DNA of 53,288 nucleotides from Candidatus Zhuqueibacterota bacterium. Its GTDB lineage: Bacteria; Zhuqueibacterota; Zhuqueibacteria; Thermofontimicrobiales; Thiofontviventaceae. The position numbers and the translations under genes were made by a program. Positions 53,076 through 53,288 of the stretch are shown one piece after another (within the stretch, counting starts at the first letter, position 1; each line of letters starts with the position of its first letter). The DNA lies in NCBI GenBank assembly GCA_016931935.1, contig JAFGDW010000274.1:1-53288 (forward strand), given 5' to 3'. Under the pieces are notes generated by a model, which saw nothing but the letters and a program-made list of their open reading frames with translations, did no database searches and was not told where the DNA came from.

Positions 53076-53288
53076 CAATTGCATGGAGCGTAATGCACGG
53101 CGCATAGCCGATTCTGAGACCACGAACTGCGACAAGCTATGCGCTGTGCACTTTGCTCTGTGAAAAAGGTTGATCTGAAAATATTGATTTCAAAGGTAGT
53201 CAGTTAGTAACTGAGAAATTATTTTCTGACATTTTTTGGCAGAAAATGTTAAAACATATTTTAGACAGGATTTCACGGATTCACAGGA
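53076..53288. other. Spacer at the window end
   Basis: No gene. It holds inverted words around TGCGCTGTGCAC and ends with GGATTTCACGGATTCACAGG, the same kind of filler seen near 3280-3360. Confidence 0.35.

Overview
The window looks like a chromosomal piece of an uncultured FCB-group bacterium, perhaps a Calditrichota/KSB1-type lineage. The main clues are a giant secreted protein ending in a NYPNPFN-type C-terminal sorting/FlgD-like domain, two S46 dipeptidyl-peptidases, several lipoproteins, a CsgG-type outer-membrane protein, ribonuclease HIII and a two-gene LKR/saccharopine dehydrogenase pair. Most genes have moderate GC and good Shine-Dalgarno sites, with occasional GTG or TTG starts. The taxonomic placement is inference; no rRNA or tRNA gene was seen.

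Layout. 1-5.9 kb: a HEPN/MNT gene pair whose HEPN member has lost its 5' end next to a dispersed repeat, a DPP11-like S46 peptidase, then an ABM monooxygenase, an iron-type alcohol dehydrogenase and an APH-type kinase. 6.36-11.85 kb: an AT-rich integrated element bounded by a 22-bp imperfect direct repeat. It carries a tyrosine integrase, an excisionase-like HTH protein, a Cys-rich phage-type protein, a winged-helix protein followed by iteron-like repeats, a terminase-small-subunit-like protein, a phage head-morphogenesis-like Cys domain and a lipoprotein. It resembles a minimal phage satellite or integrative element. 12.2-15.1 kb: the three-subunit NAD(P) transhydrogenase. 15.3-21.4 kb: a TauE/SafE exporter converging on the giant beta-helix/cohesin protein.

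21.6-28.9 kb is a defence region: a dead antitoxin/PIN pair, a remnant of a methyltransferase-like gene, and a type I restriction-modification operon (hsdR-hsdM-hsdS) with a DUF3800 gene. 29.4-31.6 kb: a second S46 peptidase, this time DPP7-like. 32-35 kb: SEC-C protein, LspA and MurJ, all on the minus strand. 35.5-38.5 kb: a trypsin-fold lipoprotein protease, a stand-alone copy of its N-terminal domain, and a membrane-fused spermidine-synthase-like protein. 39.1-42.8 kb: an NlpC/P60 lipoprotein, a ketopantoate-reductase-like protein, a 46-residue membrane peptide and a CsgG/beta-barrel protein. 43.1-45.8 kb: saccharopine dehydrogenase and lysine-ketoglutarate reductase, flanked by two inverted MITE-like elements. 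46.1-53.1 kb: TrmB, a barrel/TPR outer-membrane protein, a radical SAM protein, RNase HIII, a MinD-like ATPase with a C-terminal Cys cluster, and an overlapping lipoprotein.

The intergenic spaces hold several families of short inverted repeats. One has a 47-bp core containing two small hairpins. Another is a hairpin-pair family whose loops share a GAGC..GTCGA-like core, and some of its members lie inside elements with terminal inverted repeats. The strongest leads are the small phage-like element with its iterons, the MITE-bracketed lysine-degradation pair, the protease with its solo propeptide-like domain, a minus-strand terminator just upstream of murJ with no gene feeding it, and the MinD-like ATPase/lipoprotein overlap.
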